Of a stretch of 64,000 nt of DNA, positions 1 to 11,004 are shown in pieces. A model generated the notes under the pieces. That model was not told the DNA's origin, made no database searches, and worked only from the letters and a program-made list of their open reading frames with translations. This stretch comes from Uranotaenia lowii. Lineage: Eukaryota > Arthropoda > Insecta > Diptera > Culicidae. Numbering within the stretch: position 1 is the stretch's first letter; every line of letters begins with the position of its first letter. A program made the position numbers and the translations under genes. The stretch covers positions 372,996,813-373,060,812 of the forward strand of contig NC_073692.1 of NCBI RefSeq assembly GCF_029784155.1, written 5' to 3'.

Positions 1-588
1 TTCGGTACATCTCTACTTTTGAAACAATAATCATTATATCCCTGGAGGGTAATATTAAACGTTTTTAGTAACCAATACTGTCAAGGTTATATAATTTTAA
101 CATGTAGAGTTTTCAACCCAGTATATTATTATAATAACCTCTTGAATGTTTGTCTTAAATTGATTTTTTTTAAAATTTTTTTTAATGGATAAATCTAGTC
201 AAAAACTGTAATAAATTTAGAATAATCCCGAAATAATGCATTTCTATCTCTTTGTCGATCTTAAATTTACAAAAATCAACATCATTGTTGGCAAAAGTGA
301 ATTCGATAGCAAACTTACCTAAAACGCTTTGGATTCATTATATTATGTTGATCCCTCACTTATTTTAGTTTTTCTACTGTATACTGTAGTTCTTTTTTAT
401 TGTTTAATACCAATTGTGGTAAAAACCTCTAGAAATCATTGGTTTGAATCAAAAATCCATAAAATAAAAAAAAATGTAAAAATCTGGTCTAAAACCCTCG
501 GTAAAATTTAAATTTCTCCTGAAAAAATAAGTTTTTGTTGATCATTAATTTAAAAATATCAACAGAATGTGGGACTGTTTCATTTATG
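1..588. other. AT-rich sequence, no gene seen
   Basis: Low-complexity A/T-rich DNA with short open frames only. The last eight bases (581-588, CATTTATG) are the left target-site duplication of the hAT-type element that follows. I see no coding signal or RNA gene in it. Confidence 0.6.
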
Positions 589-1737
589 CAGTGTTCGGCA
601 TCGCTAACTGACAAATTAGCGCCGCTAAATAAATCGCTAACACGTTAACAAAGTTAACGGTCGCTAATTAAATACGCTAAATGTGCCGAAAAAGTTATCG
701 CTTTAAGCTTAAAGCGCTAATCGCTAATTGTTGACCAACATTAAGGACGGAACAAATATCAAATTCTTTTTTAGTCACGCCCTTCCCCCTTTGATTTCAA
801 AAACTCCCCAAGGGGGAATAAATAAAATTTCAAGTATTTAATTTAAAATTAGATAAATTGATCGAATTCCCATAAAACTTTATTAGCAAAACCAAAACTG
901 TCAAAGATAGGGATAAAAAAATAAAAACAACCGAATTTTCGAATAATTACAAGAGCAAAAGAATATAATATGGATGATGGGAGCTATATCTCTTTTTTAA
1001 TTTAAATTTTGGTCAAAAATTTACTCGATTTAACGGTTTTGTGCAAAGTGGATAAATGCAATTTTGTTGCAAACAATCTTTTGTGCAATTCATTCCATTT
1101 TGTTGTTTTTGGCATTATTTTACGTTATCCTCACTTAAAATCTTTAACCTGATTTCTCCTTTTTCAAACTTGCTGGAGCATTGTCAAACGTGAACATTCA
1201 TGCAATTTCTATTTGAACTTAAAACGAATGCTATAATGGTGATTTTATCAAATTTTAATATTAAATGATCTGTAAAATCTCTAAGAAACTGTATTGTGAA
1301 AAGTAAATATCTCAACCACTTGGAAGCAAATGCTGATGAGAAGTTGTTAAAAATGATTTTATATTGTTCAACCTTTTTTATTGTTATCTTCTTCTGAAAA
1401 ATTTGCAAAAAAAAGTGCTAAAAGATAAAAAATTACACTAAGTACATATTTTCTCTAACTCGGGTACGCATTCCTCCAATGAATCCCATTAAACAATCAG
1501 AACGATGCCCGATGTCACCTTGACTTGATTAATGAAGAAAGTATATCTACCATTAATGATTCGAGAGATTGATACAAATATATGAGAGTTAGCGGTCTTC
1601 AATTAGCGGAACCAAAAAATAGCGGAACTTTTTAATTCGCTAAATCAATCAAAACTTAGCGGCAAAGTTGAACCGCTAACGAAAAGTTAGCGGACTAACT
1701 AGCGTATAGCGGATTAGCGCTTTTGTGCCGAACACTG
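589..1737. mobile_element. Non-autonomous hAT-type DNA transposon
   Basis: The element begins CAGTGTTCGGCA and ends with the inverse TGCCGAACACTG. It is flanked by perfect 8-bp direct repeats CATTTATG at 581-588 and 1738-1745. An 8-bp duplication with CA-starting inverted termini is the known signature of the hAT superfamily. Subterminal DNA is packed with CGCTAA: about seven direct copies at 600-740, and about five inverted copies (TTAGCG) plus two direct copies at 1590-1720. Such clusters fit subterminal transposase-binding repeats, which is inference. Length is 1149 bp and there is no transposase frame, so it would need a partner in trans. Confidence 0.85.
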
Positions 1738-1745
1738 CATTTATG

Positions 1746-2668
1746 TATCTTAAAATTTTATTAAATCAGAATTAGTTTTGAATATAGATTCATATTACAT
1801 TTAGGTAACACAAATTATAACAAGGATATTTAAAGAAATAAATTTCAAATATAATTTTCATGTAAAATAATTTTTTCAATAGAAATCACTAACATTTCCA
1901 GGCGTAGGATTTTTTTTAATGTGTTGATACTTACGGTTTCAGCAGAGGAAATCTGCCACTCCGTCGGCAAAACCAAAACAGTTTGTTTTGGTTCCGCATG
2001 CTTCGAGTCAATTCGCAATTGCAACAATAGCGGTGATGATTAATGATGACAGCTGATGATGGTAAACACGGTACAAATGTTTACATCATCACACTGTGAA
2101 GCCAAATAACTCAATTTAGGTTCGTGGTAACTCACCAGTGTTGCCAGATATTCTAAGTGGTTAGCTCAGAATATCACACGAAAATGAGAAAACTAATAAG
2201 TGAGGATATCACTTCAGTGAATATCGCTATCGCTTATGTTATAAGTAGTTATTTAAGGACTTGACGAACAAAACGAATAAAGATTTACTCTATTCCACCA
2301 CTGAAACCTGTGTTTTCAACATAATGTTTCAAAATGACAAAAACTTTAATGAAAATGAAAAAATTTTTTTTAAGAAAAACATTACTAGTCTATTGCACTG
2401 GAATAATTTCACAGCTGAAAATTTATGAATATGGGTTTAAAATCTTCAAAATTACAAAAACTAAAGTGGGATTCACCGACTAAATATTTTAGTTTTACCT
2501 GAAAATGACTTAGAAAATGCTAAATTTTTCATTTCTTAAAAAAGAGCCACTGTTTTTTTTCTTTTAAACTTCTTTTAGAAACACACCGTGTAAAATGATA
2601 TGAGAACTGGAAGAGCAAATGAGTTAAGCTGGATATAGCATGGGAAAGCTGTATATATTTTTTAAATA
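1746..2668. other. AT-rich sequence without recognised gene
   Basis: Mixed AT-rich DNA. The stretch 1900-2130 is somewhat richer in G+C but gives no convincing exon: short minus-strand frames have no domain and no paired splice sites. It ends at the TA that flanks the next transposon. Confidence 0.5.
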
Positions 2669-3617
2669 CCGTAAACTGGGGGAACTTTGATCAGCGGGGT
2701 AACTTTGATCAACATGAAATTTTTGCAGATAATCATCATTAATTAAGTATAAAGTTAAAATATCTGAAAACAGTTTACTACATTTTAAAGCCTGTAAATT
2801 GAGTTACAAATAAGCTAAATTTGGTTTTTGTTAGGAGATTTTTTATACTACTAAAAATATTATTTTAAAATCTTAAAATATCTGGTTTTTTGCAGGCTCA
2901 CAAATAAACATCTCTCCTGATCAAATTTAAGCATTTAGGAGCAAATAGGTTATTTAATGTAAAGTTTAATTTATTTTTCTTGGTTTAGGTAAAGTTTAAG
3001 TGTTATTTTTATGGTCATTTGATGATAATTTTTGGATATTGAAAAAAACGGTCATTTTCCATGAAAAAGCCTGTATAGGAAAAACGGCTAAAAACCCTAT
3101 CAAATGGTAAAGTTTGAAGAAACAAAGAACGTGGGAACAGTACGAGGACTGGGGGAATTGCATGAAGGTGAAGTTTTATTTGTTTTCGAGGCCAAAAAAT
3201 ATTGAGAAATGTTTATAATTTTTGCCCCTAAATGTATGCAGCAACATTGTCCATCTTTCGAGTATATTTGTTTTTGAAAGAAAACGTTGAAAAATTCAAT
3301 TGAGTCCAAACAAAAATTACTATTATCGATGTTTTGAGCCTTCTGTGCTTAATGGCATCAAAACAATAAATTTGAAGATGTTGAGATACGTAAAAACCAT
3401 AGTGATCAAAGTAACCCCGAAACTCAAAATCTGGTTTTGTAACAAACATTTAATTATGACCACAAAAGTCCTTTGAATTTACTTTAATCCATGATCATGT
3501 TCAAAACTCCTCACCTCAGTAAGGGTTTTAAAGCTTTTAGGTATTACGAAAAAGCAAACCCTTCCAAAATATTCTAAAATGGATGAAAAAAGTGATCAAA
3601 GTTCCCCCAGTTTACGG
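2669..3617. mobile_element. TA-flanked MITE with perfect 25-bp inverted termini
   Basis: The left terminus at 2669-2693 starts CCGTAAACTGGGGGAACTTT. The right terminus at 3593-3617 is its exact reverse complement over 25 bp. TA dinucleotides abut both ends (2667-2668 and 3618-3619), as expected for Tc1/mariner-like insertions. A second GGGGTAACTTTGATCA copy lies just inside the left end. No transposase frame is present. The same terminus type closes the outer element of the nest at 12369-19206, and an internal stretch (CCCCTAAATGTATGCAGCA near 3226) recurs at 51301. Confidence 0.88.
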
Positions 3618-3674
3618 TACCTGTTTTGTAGAGATTGAAGTTTTCGTAAATGTAATCGAGATGCTTAATCTCCA

Positions 3675-4021
3675 GAGCACTCTACAGAGAAGTGATTTTT
3701 TTTTCTAAATTTTGTACATGACAATTCCACGTAAGAGTATGGTCAAAATAAATACCTAAGTATTTAAAGCTTTGTACTTCTTGTATGACAAACTGATTCA
3801 TATATGGGTCCCTGTGTGGTGGTACGTATTGCTTTCCTCGGCGAGCGAAACATCATATATATCGTTTAAGCGTTATTTAATGAGAGTAAATTGCTTTTGA
3901 AATGTGTTGATAGCAGCTTTGAAACATTTTCCAAGTAATCTATAATAGAGCTTGCAAACTTTCCTGAATAGAAGAGAGCTGTATCATCAGCAAAAAGCCA
4001 GGCTGTGCGAATTAGTGGGAG
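3675..4021 (-). pseudogene. Decayed LINE reverse-transcriptase fragment
   Basis: Read on the minus strand from about 4021, translation gives the catalytic box LFADDTALFY at about 3975-3999. After a stop and a change of frame comes FKYLGIYFD, then LTWN and a lysine-rich HVQNLEKKI, ending near 3675. The order FADD, then YLG, then LTW-HV is the classic palm-to-thumb order of non-LTR (Jockey/I/R1-like) reverse transcriptases. At least one frameshift and internal stops break it, and only about 115 codons remain. No endonuclease, 3' UTR or poly(A) tail can be attached to it. Family beyond non-LTR RT is not resolved. Confidence 0.75.
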
Positions 4022-5870
4022 ATTTAAAAAAAAATGCCTCCATCCTAGAATAACAGGTTAAGTAGAACAAATATATGATTTTTATCATCAAACCTTCGAA
4101 TCTAAGCTCTAATTAACACTTTAAAGAGAATTGAAAATCTCAAAACAGATTCGATAAAGTTTTTCTTATGGATAAACTGCCTCCATGATATGGCAAGCCT
4201 AATTTTTGCTTTATCCCATAAAATTATAGAAGACATAGATTTTTATAAAAATTCATGTTGGTCGTATGAAAGTTATCAGTGTCTAGTGTTTTCAATGAAA
4301 TTATACGGAAATATTTCCTGAAAAACAGCCGCTCGGTTTGAAGTTCAGCGTTTTAGACAACAGTTATAAGAATATCGTTTTCTCGAAAACTGGAGGAGAT
4401 TTCAACATAAAAATTACTTTAATGTATAGAAAACAGATGCCTGCTCATGTGTACATAGTAGTTGTACACAAATTCGATGTAATATTTGATTAAATCAGTA
4501 TTCTGCTTAATAGACGCACATAGCCTGCTTCTCCCCTCTCCCCTATTTTCAATTAAGGAATCAAAAATTTCAGAAATCGCGATGAGGCTGCTCTAAACCC
4601 GTATTGCATTTTATAAAACGCATTGCTTTTATTAAGAAAATTTAGAACTCTAATTATGATTAATTTCTAAAATATTTTACAAAAAACGCTGAAGCTAAAT
4701 ATAAGGCTATGATCATTTATAGTTCTAAACGGGTGTATTTAAAAAAATATTCATTTGATCGAAAAACTTTCTATTTATGGAGGAAGTGAAGCTGTTGATA
4801 AGATATTTAACATAAAAATATAAAAGAAAAACTTTTCATTTATTACACGATATACTCTCACTTTATCATAAAATTTCTATTGTATCTTTGTACACTTTTT
4901 TCAGTCATGTGTTGATCTTTTATTCTTACCACAGAAGCAAAACCTTTGCAAAATCATGACATTTTACACAAATTCACCTGGAAAACTAACTGGAATCTAG
5001 TTGGAACCTTTTCATGAGTAGGCATTTCGAAGAATTTGACCTCTTAAATTCGGTATTACCTATCATAAATTTATTTGTCCATCAGAACACATCTGTCACA
5101 CATTGCATAACAACTGGTTGCTTAGATTGCGATCTATGGAACTGCTCACTATTAGTAATTAACTTAGTGTCTGCTAGTCAGGCAACACATTTTACCTGCC
5201 GGAAACGGATTTACTGTATAGTTAAGGTGTCTGCATTCAGATATCCCCAATAACCATAGATTTTTAACCATAGTTGAGATCAAGGGTTCCACTACGATGG
5301 TTGATTTGATCTTCGTGAGCATTCCAGGGTGGCTCCTTAAACTTTTTAACCATTTGGGTCAAAAACAATTCAGAAAAAAACCAACAGTTAATGAATTTTC
5401 TAGTCGACAAAGAAGAATTTCCGTGGCGATTGTGAAAAATTATTTTTATAATGTCTCTTTGCATCGTAAATATCTCAAACATATGTGAATTTAAAAAGCT
5501 GAGAAAAATAATCAAGATAGTTTTTTTATAACCAACACAACACTGCTAAATTTATGCATATCCGAGCTCTAGTAAAGTAGCTATCACCGAAATAAAGTGC
5601 CCGAATACTTAATGATCATAGCCTAAGGATCACCTTTTCCGGCACAATCGTAAGGTACCTATTCTTATTTGGGTTCGATGGCAGGTGTTCGTGGTGGAAA
5701 CTTCACGAGTGAGAATTGTACTGCTACCGGAACCAGGCTAAGATTTATTTTTCCAAAAAAAAAACACATGAAAATGGGCATTAATGAATATTATTGTACA
5801 ATATAAACTGTTTAAAAATTCATCATTTTGTTTAAATTTTGATGCTTCACAAATATCAAAATCACAAAGC
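4022..5870. other. AT-rich intergenic or intronic stretch
   Basis: No supported gene. Short frames at 5014-5515 overlap on both strands and show no family motif. At 5630-5745 a GC-richer patch includes TGGGTTCGATGGCAGG, which resembles a pol III B box, followed by a poly(A)-like run near 5755. It could be a SINE remnant, but no matching A box is convincing. Confidence 0.4.
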
Positions 5871-5871
5871 A

Positions 5872-7556
5872 GCTCTCTCTAATTTCGGTTAAAAAACAAC
5901 CATTTTCCTATTTCTCCTCGATATTTCCTTGTGGTTGAAAAGTAACCACTGTTTCACTTCTCAAGAGAAGTTAAAAAATGACTTCTATGGGAGAATTCAA
6001 AAAATCACTTGACCCGAAAAATTGAGAAAATGGTTATTTTTGAACCGGAAATGGTTTAAATAAATCAAGCGTGTGGGTCAATTCACGATGATGCACGCTC
6101 GGCCGTATTGAACCATTAATGCTTGAAAAATAACCATAATCGAAGTTTTGTGGATCAAGTCGTTTTATGAGTTTTCAGTGAAAACTCATAAAATGAGATT
6201 TGAAGAAGAACTTGGATTATGGTTATTTTTCAAACATGGTCGAAAAGGTGAAAATGAGCAGAAATTGATGTTTTTTTTTTTAATTTTATTAGCAAAACTC
6301 AGTAAACTAAAAGGAAGATGATCAGAATAAGTGTAGAATAACAGAAATTAATTCGTGGTCCTTTCATTAGAGCTTATATTGGAAAATATTTTTATCAAGA
6401 CAATGCAAGTAACAGTTTTGATCAATATTGTACTTGATCCGGTTGCCTTCACCGGTATTTCCACTGTTGGATGCTGGCAACAGAGAACTGTGGTACCGGT
6501 CTACGGAGGTCTTTAAGTCGGTCACTACTGCTACCATTTTTGATGTACTGCTGTCTCCTCCCTAGTGACCGCAATAATTCTTGACCCCATTCATCTCTTT
6601 CAATGCTGGGCTCAACTAGCAGCTTTTCCAAGGCAATGTAAAATGTGTCCTTAGATGCCTGGCAACAAAATTGAACAATAAGGCATCTGGTTCAATCTGA
6701 AACAGAAGAGTGATCTTCTAAATTGTTTTACAATAATCAATAATTCATATCCTTACCTCTAAGTTATGTTTCAAGACTCTCAAGTATTTGCCGAATTCGT
6801 ATCCAAAGGTTCCGGGTAAGAAATCTTCCTTCTTGTGAACTTCCCGATAGAAAAACAAACTTCCGGACCAGGCAGACTTAGCATCTTCAGGATTGCCCGA
6901 ATGATTTCAGTGATTGGTCTCTGATTTAATGCGAACTATCTGAGCCAAAGAGTCGCCTTCTAGCTAGGGCACGGTAAGCGCGTAAACTGTATCTGATACT
7001 TCCACCATATCCGCTGCCCGGAAGGTAATTGAAGTCACCAAGTGGAACATAACTTTGTTTGCGGATAATTCTTCTGAAAAACCTTATCGTGAGTCAGCTC
7101 AACCAACGTAACCAAAATGTTGAACAGTTGATAATTTGTTCCGTAGAAAGCAGCTTCCTTCAGAAACTCCGGCTAATTATTTTCCGACGTTTCACTCGAA
7201 GTCTCCCGTTGCAAAGACTGGAAGGAAACTGATGAAGTGATTCGTGAATATTGCAAAAGAATGGAAATAATGTTAAAAATGTACCTACCTTTGGTTTTTG
7301 CATAACAGCACTAAATTGCGGAATTTTGGAAAAGAAAACCGGAGAGCATCTCTTTCGAGTTACTGAAAAAACAAACAATGGCGGATCGAAATTTCAACCA
7401 TTATTATGATTTTCCACGAGAACTTTGAATATGGTTGAAATTTAATAATTCAATCTGGTTGAAAAATAACAATAATCGTAGTTTTTAGAGAAAACCCATA
7501 AAACGGTTGAAAAAAACTCGAAAATGGTTATAAAAAAAATGAGCGTGTGTAGCTCC
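5872..7556. mobile_element. Possible DNA transposon with imperfect inverted flanks and a captured gene fragment
   Basis: The ends are related in inverse orientation. AGCTCTCTCTAATTT followed by AACCATTTTCC sits near 5873-5910. The reverse complement of 7510-7555 reads AGCTACACACGCTCATTT followed by AACCATTTTC. Further in, CTTGAAAAATAACCATAATCG (about 6123-6143) is answered by a near-identical direct copy near 7462-7480. A repeated TGGTTATTTTT-like motif occurs on both flanks. The middle is richer in G+C and holds a broken gene-like segment. I infer a mobile element that picked up host DNA; no target duplication was pinned down. Confidence 0.4.
6440..7180 (-). pseudogene. Degenerate intron-containing gene fragment, family unknown
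   Basis: On the minus strand, codon-like stretches are joined across frameshifts. Examples are EFLKEAAFYGTNYQLF near 7170-7120, FRAADMVEVSDTVYALTVP near 7025-6970, and GTFGYEFGKYLRVLKHNLE ending at 6758. These are followed by a good donor (GAG then GTAAGG) and a 60-bp intron that ends TTCTGTTTCAG near 6698. Coding-like sequence then resumes (IEPDALLFNFVARHL; in the next frame EKLLVEPSIERDEWGQELL). The retained short intron argues against a retrocopy; the stops and frameshifts argue against a working gene. I do not recognise the family. Confidence 0.45.
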
Positions 7557-8453
7557 CTTTTGTGGTAACAGATCGCACGTCCTGTTTACAAAATTTTACG
7601 AACGAGAAATGGGGTGCGGCGAAACTTTTCGTGTAGCTGCACGGTCAAGAAATTTAAGTCAAAACTCAGTTTAGGTATAGCAACAAACCAAGTCCAATTT
7701 TATGAACTAAATTTAGGGGTTTATTCAATTTCTTTAAGGAAATCTTTCCTGGAATGTACAAAAAGTTGAAAATTCATAAAAAGTTTGAAAAGAAGGTTTT
7801 TTTTATTGAAATGTTTCAACATATTTTTGAACCCTTTTTTCAACATATTTTTTTCTGGATCAGTCCACTTTGCATTGAATATTCTGCGCTTTTACTTGAA
7901 ACAAAAAATCTCATCGAATATTTAAATGTGGAAGCTTCTAAGAAATTCGAATATGCCGAATCGAATATCCCGAAGCTTCTTGTGCAATTTTGACCGGAAG
8001 CTGTAAACAAATTCACATACTTGAACGACGACACTATGCAGGTACAGAAGAATTCAGTATTGGAAAATTCGCCGGTAAACTGAGCTGAAAGAAAAGGCTA
8101 AACTATTCAAAATTTTTACGATATGATATTACAGAGCAATAAAAATCACGTCGGGTAATTTAACTTTTAAGTTGAAACCCATTTATTCTAATATTTCTAT
8201 TTTCAGCTGGATAGACGAAAAATATAATTATTGATTTTTCATTATTGAATACAGAAAACATTAAATTTCTTAACAACTAGTTTTCGTTTTCAAAGTTTTC
8301 TATATCCCACAACTGAGCTGAGAACTATTGCCAAAAATGTGTGATTACTAATGAGACTCTGAGTCACTTCACTCGCCTCGCAGAAAAAGACCCAATTATA
8401 TATTCACCTGTAAAAAAAATGTTACCTGACAACAATGCAAAAAATAACCTCAC
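7557..8453. other. AT-rich stretch, probably start of intron 1 of the minus-strand gene
   Basis: The base pairs next to 8454 read GTGAGG on the minus strand, a good splice donor, so lower coordinates would be intron for the minus-strand gene. Short frames (7754-8034) overlap on both strands and show no motif. No downstream acceptor or second exon could be assigned in this stretch. Confidence 0.5.
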
Positions 8454-9183
8454 CTGCATACTCCTTACACTTCCGTCTCAGAAAGCTAGACTTCAAGCAG
8501 CGCGGCCTCTCGTGGCCACCGCTCACGTTCATCTCGATATGAGTCGAGCTCCGTTTCCGGTTCCGTTGCGTCGAGCTGTGCGTCGACTTAACCGAAGCAT
8601 TGGTCGACCGTTGCTGCTGCTGCTCCCCACCAAGGCTACTGTTTCGCTGATGTTGCGAAAGTTCCGACGATCGTCGGGATCGCGAATGTCTACTTCCGGC
8701 GATATTGTTTCCACTGTTACTGTTACTATTGTTATTGGTCAGGTAAATCGAGTTCCGGTGATTGTTTGCGGCTAGACGAGCCGACGATTCGGTCCTGGAG
8801 ATTCCATCCGATTGATCATGGTTCTGATCCTGATTCTGCTGATCCTGGGACCCGGCTCGGTTGAAGATCGTGTAGATCTCCTGGGGACAGATTATGTTTG
8901 GCAGCGGCGAGGTAATCGGGGTAATATCGTCGGCATCCAACAGGCTGCTGCATCGATTGCTGTTACTCGTGATGCTCAGCGTTGGCCTGGAGCCGGAATT
9001 TGGCAGCATGACGGAGGCCATTGATCCCGGAGCCGGGGGACTGTTGGCCAGATTTGGCGGCGTGGGCGGTGGCACGGCCGACGATGGCGATGAGGGCACT
9101 TTCCCCTCGAAGGCGTTCCTCATCGGCGGCGGAGTATTTGGCAACGGTGAAATCGGGGACAAACTATTGGCGCTTTTCTTCAT
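8454..9183 (-). CDS. 5' coding exon of an unidentified Ser/Asn/Pro-rich protein
   Basis: An open frame of 243 codons plus one base starts at an ATG (9183) in the context ACAAAATG, close to the usual insect initiation context. It ends at a GCAG/GTGAGG donor after 8454 (phase 1). The protein starts MKKSANSLSP. It has proline-rich runs (residues 11-55), a less biased middle (LLDADDITPITSPLP, about 80-95), then Asn/Gln/Ser/Arg-rich sequence with QQQQ. It ends in a basic, cysteine-containing stretch (CLKSSFLRRKCKEYA, about 229-243). It looks like the disordered N-terminal region of a larger intracellular or membrane-associated protein; no domain is visible. It is the most GC-rich, coding-like segment in the window, and reading on past the donor soon meets a stop. 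The opposite-strand frames here are shadows. Family unknown. Confidence 0.72.
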
Positions 9184-9900
9184 TTTGTACGATTTTTCCC
9201 TGACCTTGGTCAGTCAGTGGGGAGGCACTTTTCCGAATGAATATCAAAGAATGGGGAACGAAAAACTTCACTCACACTCCCACCACATTCATAACATCAT
9301 CATCACCTTCTGCACCGAGGAGCCAAGGAACAATGACATCCAAGCTTCGTCGTCGCGTTTTTCTTTCTTGTTTTTTTGGACTTTTCCTCCATCACTCGAC
9401 GACGATGACGATGGTGAACGATTCAGCATTAGGATAATCTCTGTTTGTGCTCTTTTTTACGACAACATCATCACTTCTCTGTACTAGAGTATGAAGAAGG
9501 TATGAAAGAAAACCCTCACCAGAACCTTCCCTTCGGCCTCTGTGAATGGGGATGGATGGATAGAATGGGGGGATGATGTGGATTACATACAACCCAGAGG
9601 TTTCGGTGTAAAAAGGTCGACCCAAAACAAACACAGCTAGGAGGACCCTACGAGTCCTAGGTATGAAGGTGCTCAAAGAGAAAAACTTTCGTAAGCCAAG
9701 ATTGACGCAGCACCACAAGTAGGTAGCAGCAGCAAGCAGCAACAGCAAAAGCACGAGGACGGTGTTATGTTTGGAAAAGTCCACAAGAATATGGAAATTG
9801 CGAAGGTTGGAAATTAAAGCTGCACTCGTTAGCTGCGATCCAGCGGATTTGGGTTGAGCTGCTCAGGATTTCGTTGAGTGTTGTTTTACTTTCTTCAGAT
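9184..9900 (-). promoter_or_regulatory. Likely 5' leader and proximal promoter of the minus-strand gene
   Basis: This stretch directly upstream of the ATG at 9183 is non-repetitive and clearly richer in G+C than its surroundings. It includes a CAG/CTG-rich run (9725-9750) common in insect leaders. Upstream ATGs are present; one opens a leucine-rich 130-codon frame (9784-9392) produced by the CTG run, which I do not believe is a protein. The transcription start is not resolved, and a leader intron is possible. Above about 9900 the sequence falls back to AT-rich background. Confidence 0.45.
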
Positions 9901-10859
9901 GCTGAACTTTCACCAATTTAAGCTGGGTTCCAAAACTTTTAATGTTCAATGAAATTTGAGGAAACTTTTCTTCAGAACTCCAGTTTTTGATAGATAATAA
10001 TTGAACTCAATAATTTTGGTCTTCCTTTGGTTCTTTATTAATTTCTTGGGTTGTAAAATTATTAAATCATAGAACAAAAATATAAATTTAAAAAATCGTG
10101 ACAAAAATTTAAAAAAAATTGCTAGTTTAATTTGTGTATTTTTTCTAGTTTTAATTTTTTCTCTCAAGTAACTTAACTTTTATAATTTTAATAATTTTTG
10201 TAATTTTTGTCTAAATATAATTTAAGTGATTCATAATCAATGTTAAGGCACTTAGACTTTTTAGGATATATTTTTTTATCGTCTTGATTCTAAATGATGA
10301 ACCTGAATTTTGAGGAATTTTTGTTATTCTTGAATTGTTTCACTAAACCTTTTAATAACAAGAATGTTTTAGTACGCATCACAGAAAGCGGGGAAAAATA
10401 AATCAGATTTAAGACGGTTGTCAAAAAATAATAACGGGTTTTTCTCACGCGGAAGAAAACTATTGAAAAATTTCGGTCTTGTAGTGGAAGGTGTTTTTAG
10501 GAAATGGAGGATCATCACAGGAGTGTTTACGAAAAAAATGTTTCACTTTGTTTTGTTGAATAAACTTTGAATGCATGGATGGAAACTGATAAAATTTTCA
10601 GTAAAGCTGCTTAGTGTGTACATGTGCAAATTTTTGTGACTTTCTGTCAAGTGATTTTCGAGATAGCATCCAATGAAGAAGTTTTTCGACTTTAATTTTT
10701 GGGCACCACGTGCGCCTTCTAAAATGTACATATACTATGAACTATCCACTTTTTCAAGTCAAGGCTATTTTAGGCTATTTAACGGTTTCTGTTCTCTGAA
10801 GCTTAACCCTCAAAATTAATAAAATTTTAATTTGGTCGATTTTATGACAAATTTTGTCA
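9901..10859. other. AT-rich stretch, nothing recognised
   Basis: Poly(A/T)-rich DNA with only short frames. No inverted termini, RNA gene or exon was found. Confidence 0.5.
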
Positions 10860-10861
10860 GT

Positions 10862-11004
10862 TGTCCTCCTTCGGCACAAAATCAACAAATTTGGAAACCT
10901 GCCAGGTTCCCTTCAAAAAGTTCGTCTTGGTGTCCGTTACGAAATTATTCAAAATATTTTCCCGCTGGCGGTCCCAATATTTTGCGCACGATTTGAGCAC
11001 TGTA
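10862..11004 (-). pseudogene. Orphan coding-like terminal segment (about 47 codons)
   Basis: On the minus strand, a G+C-richer stretch translates without a stop as LKSCAKYWDRQRENIL, continues with several Asn/Thr/Lys-rich residues, then FLKGTWQVSKFVDFVPKEDN and a TGA near 10862. It is preceded by AACAAAATACAG, which could be a 3' splice site, and followed 20-35 bp later by ATTAAA, a weaker poly(A) signal. It could be the last exon of an unseen gene or the C-terminal remnant of a transposase. I recognise no family, and no upstream exon was found. Confidence 0.3.

Noticed and set aside
6970..7060. Naming the broken gene fragment as a replication or pore-complex factor
   Set aside because: A short DTVYALT-like phrase was suggestive, but the remaining pieces did not fit any family I could recall; naming it would be guesswork.
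8341..9487. Plus-strand frames of 144 and 197 codons opposite the exon
   Set aside because: They are shadows of the minus-strand exon and leader; they lack start context, splice sites or any domain.
9392..9784. Minus-strand 130-codon frame with a leucine-rich, signal-peptide-like start
   Set aside because: The hydrophobic run comes from a CTG repeat in the probable leader. It may act as an upstream frame but nothing supports a protein.
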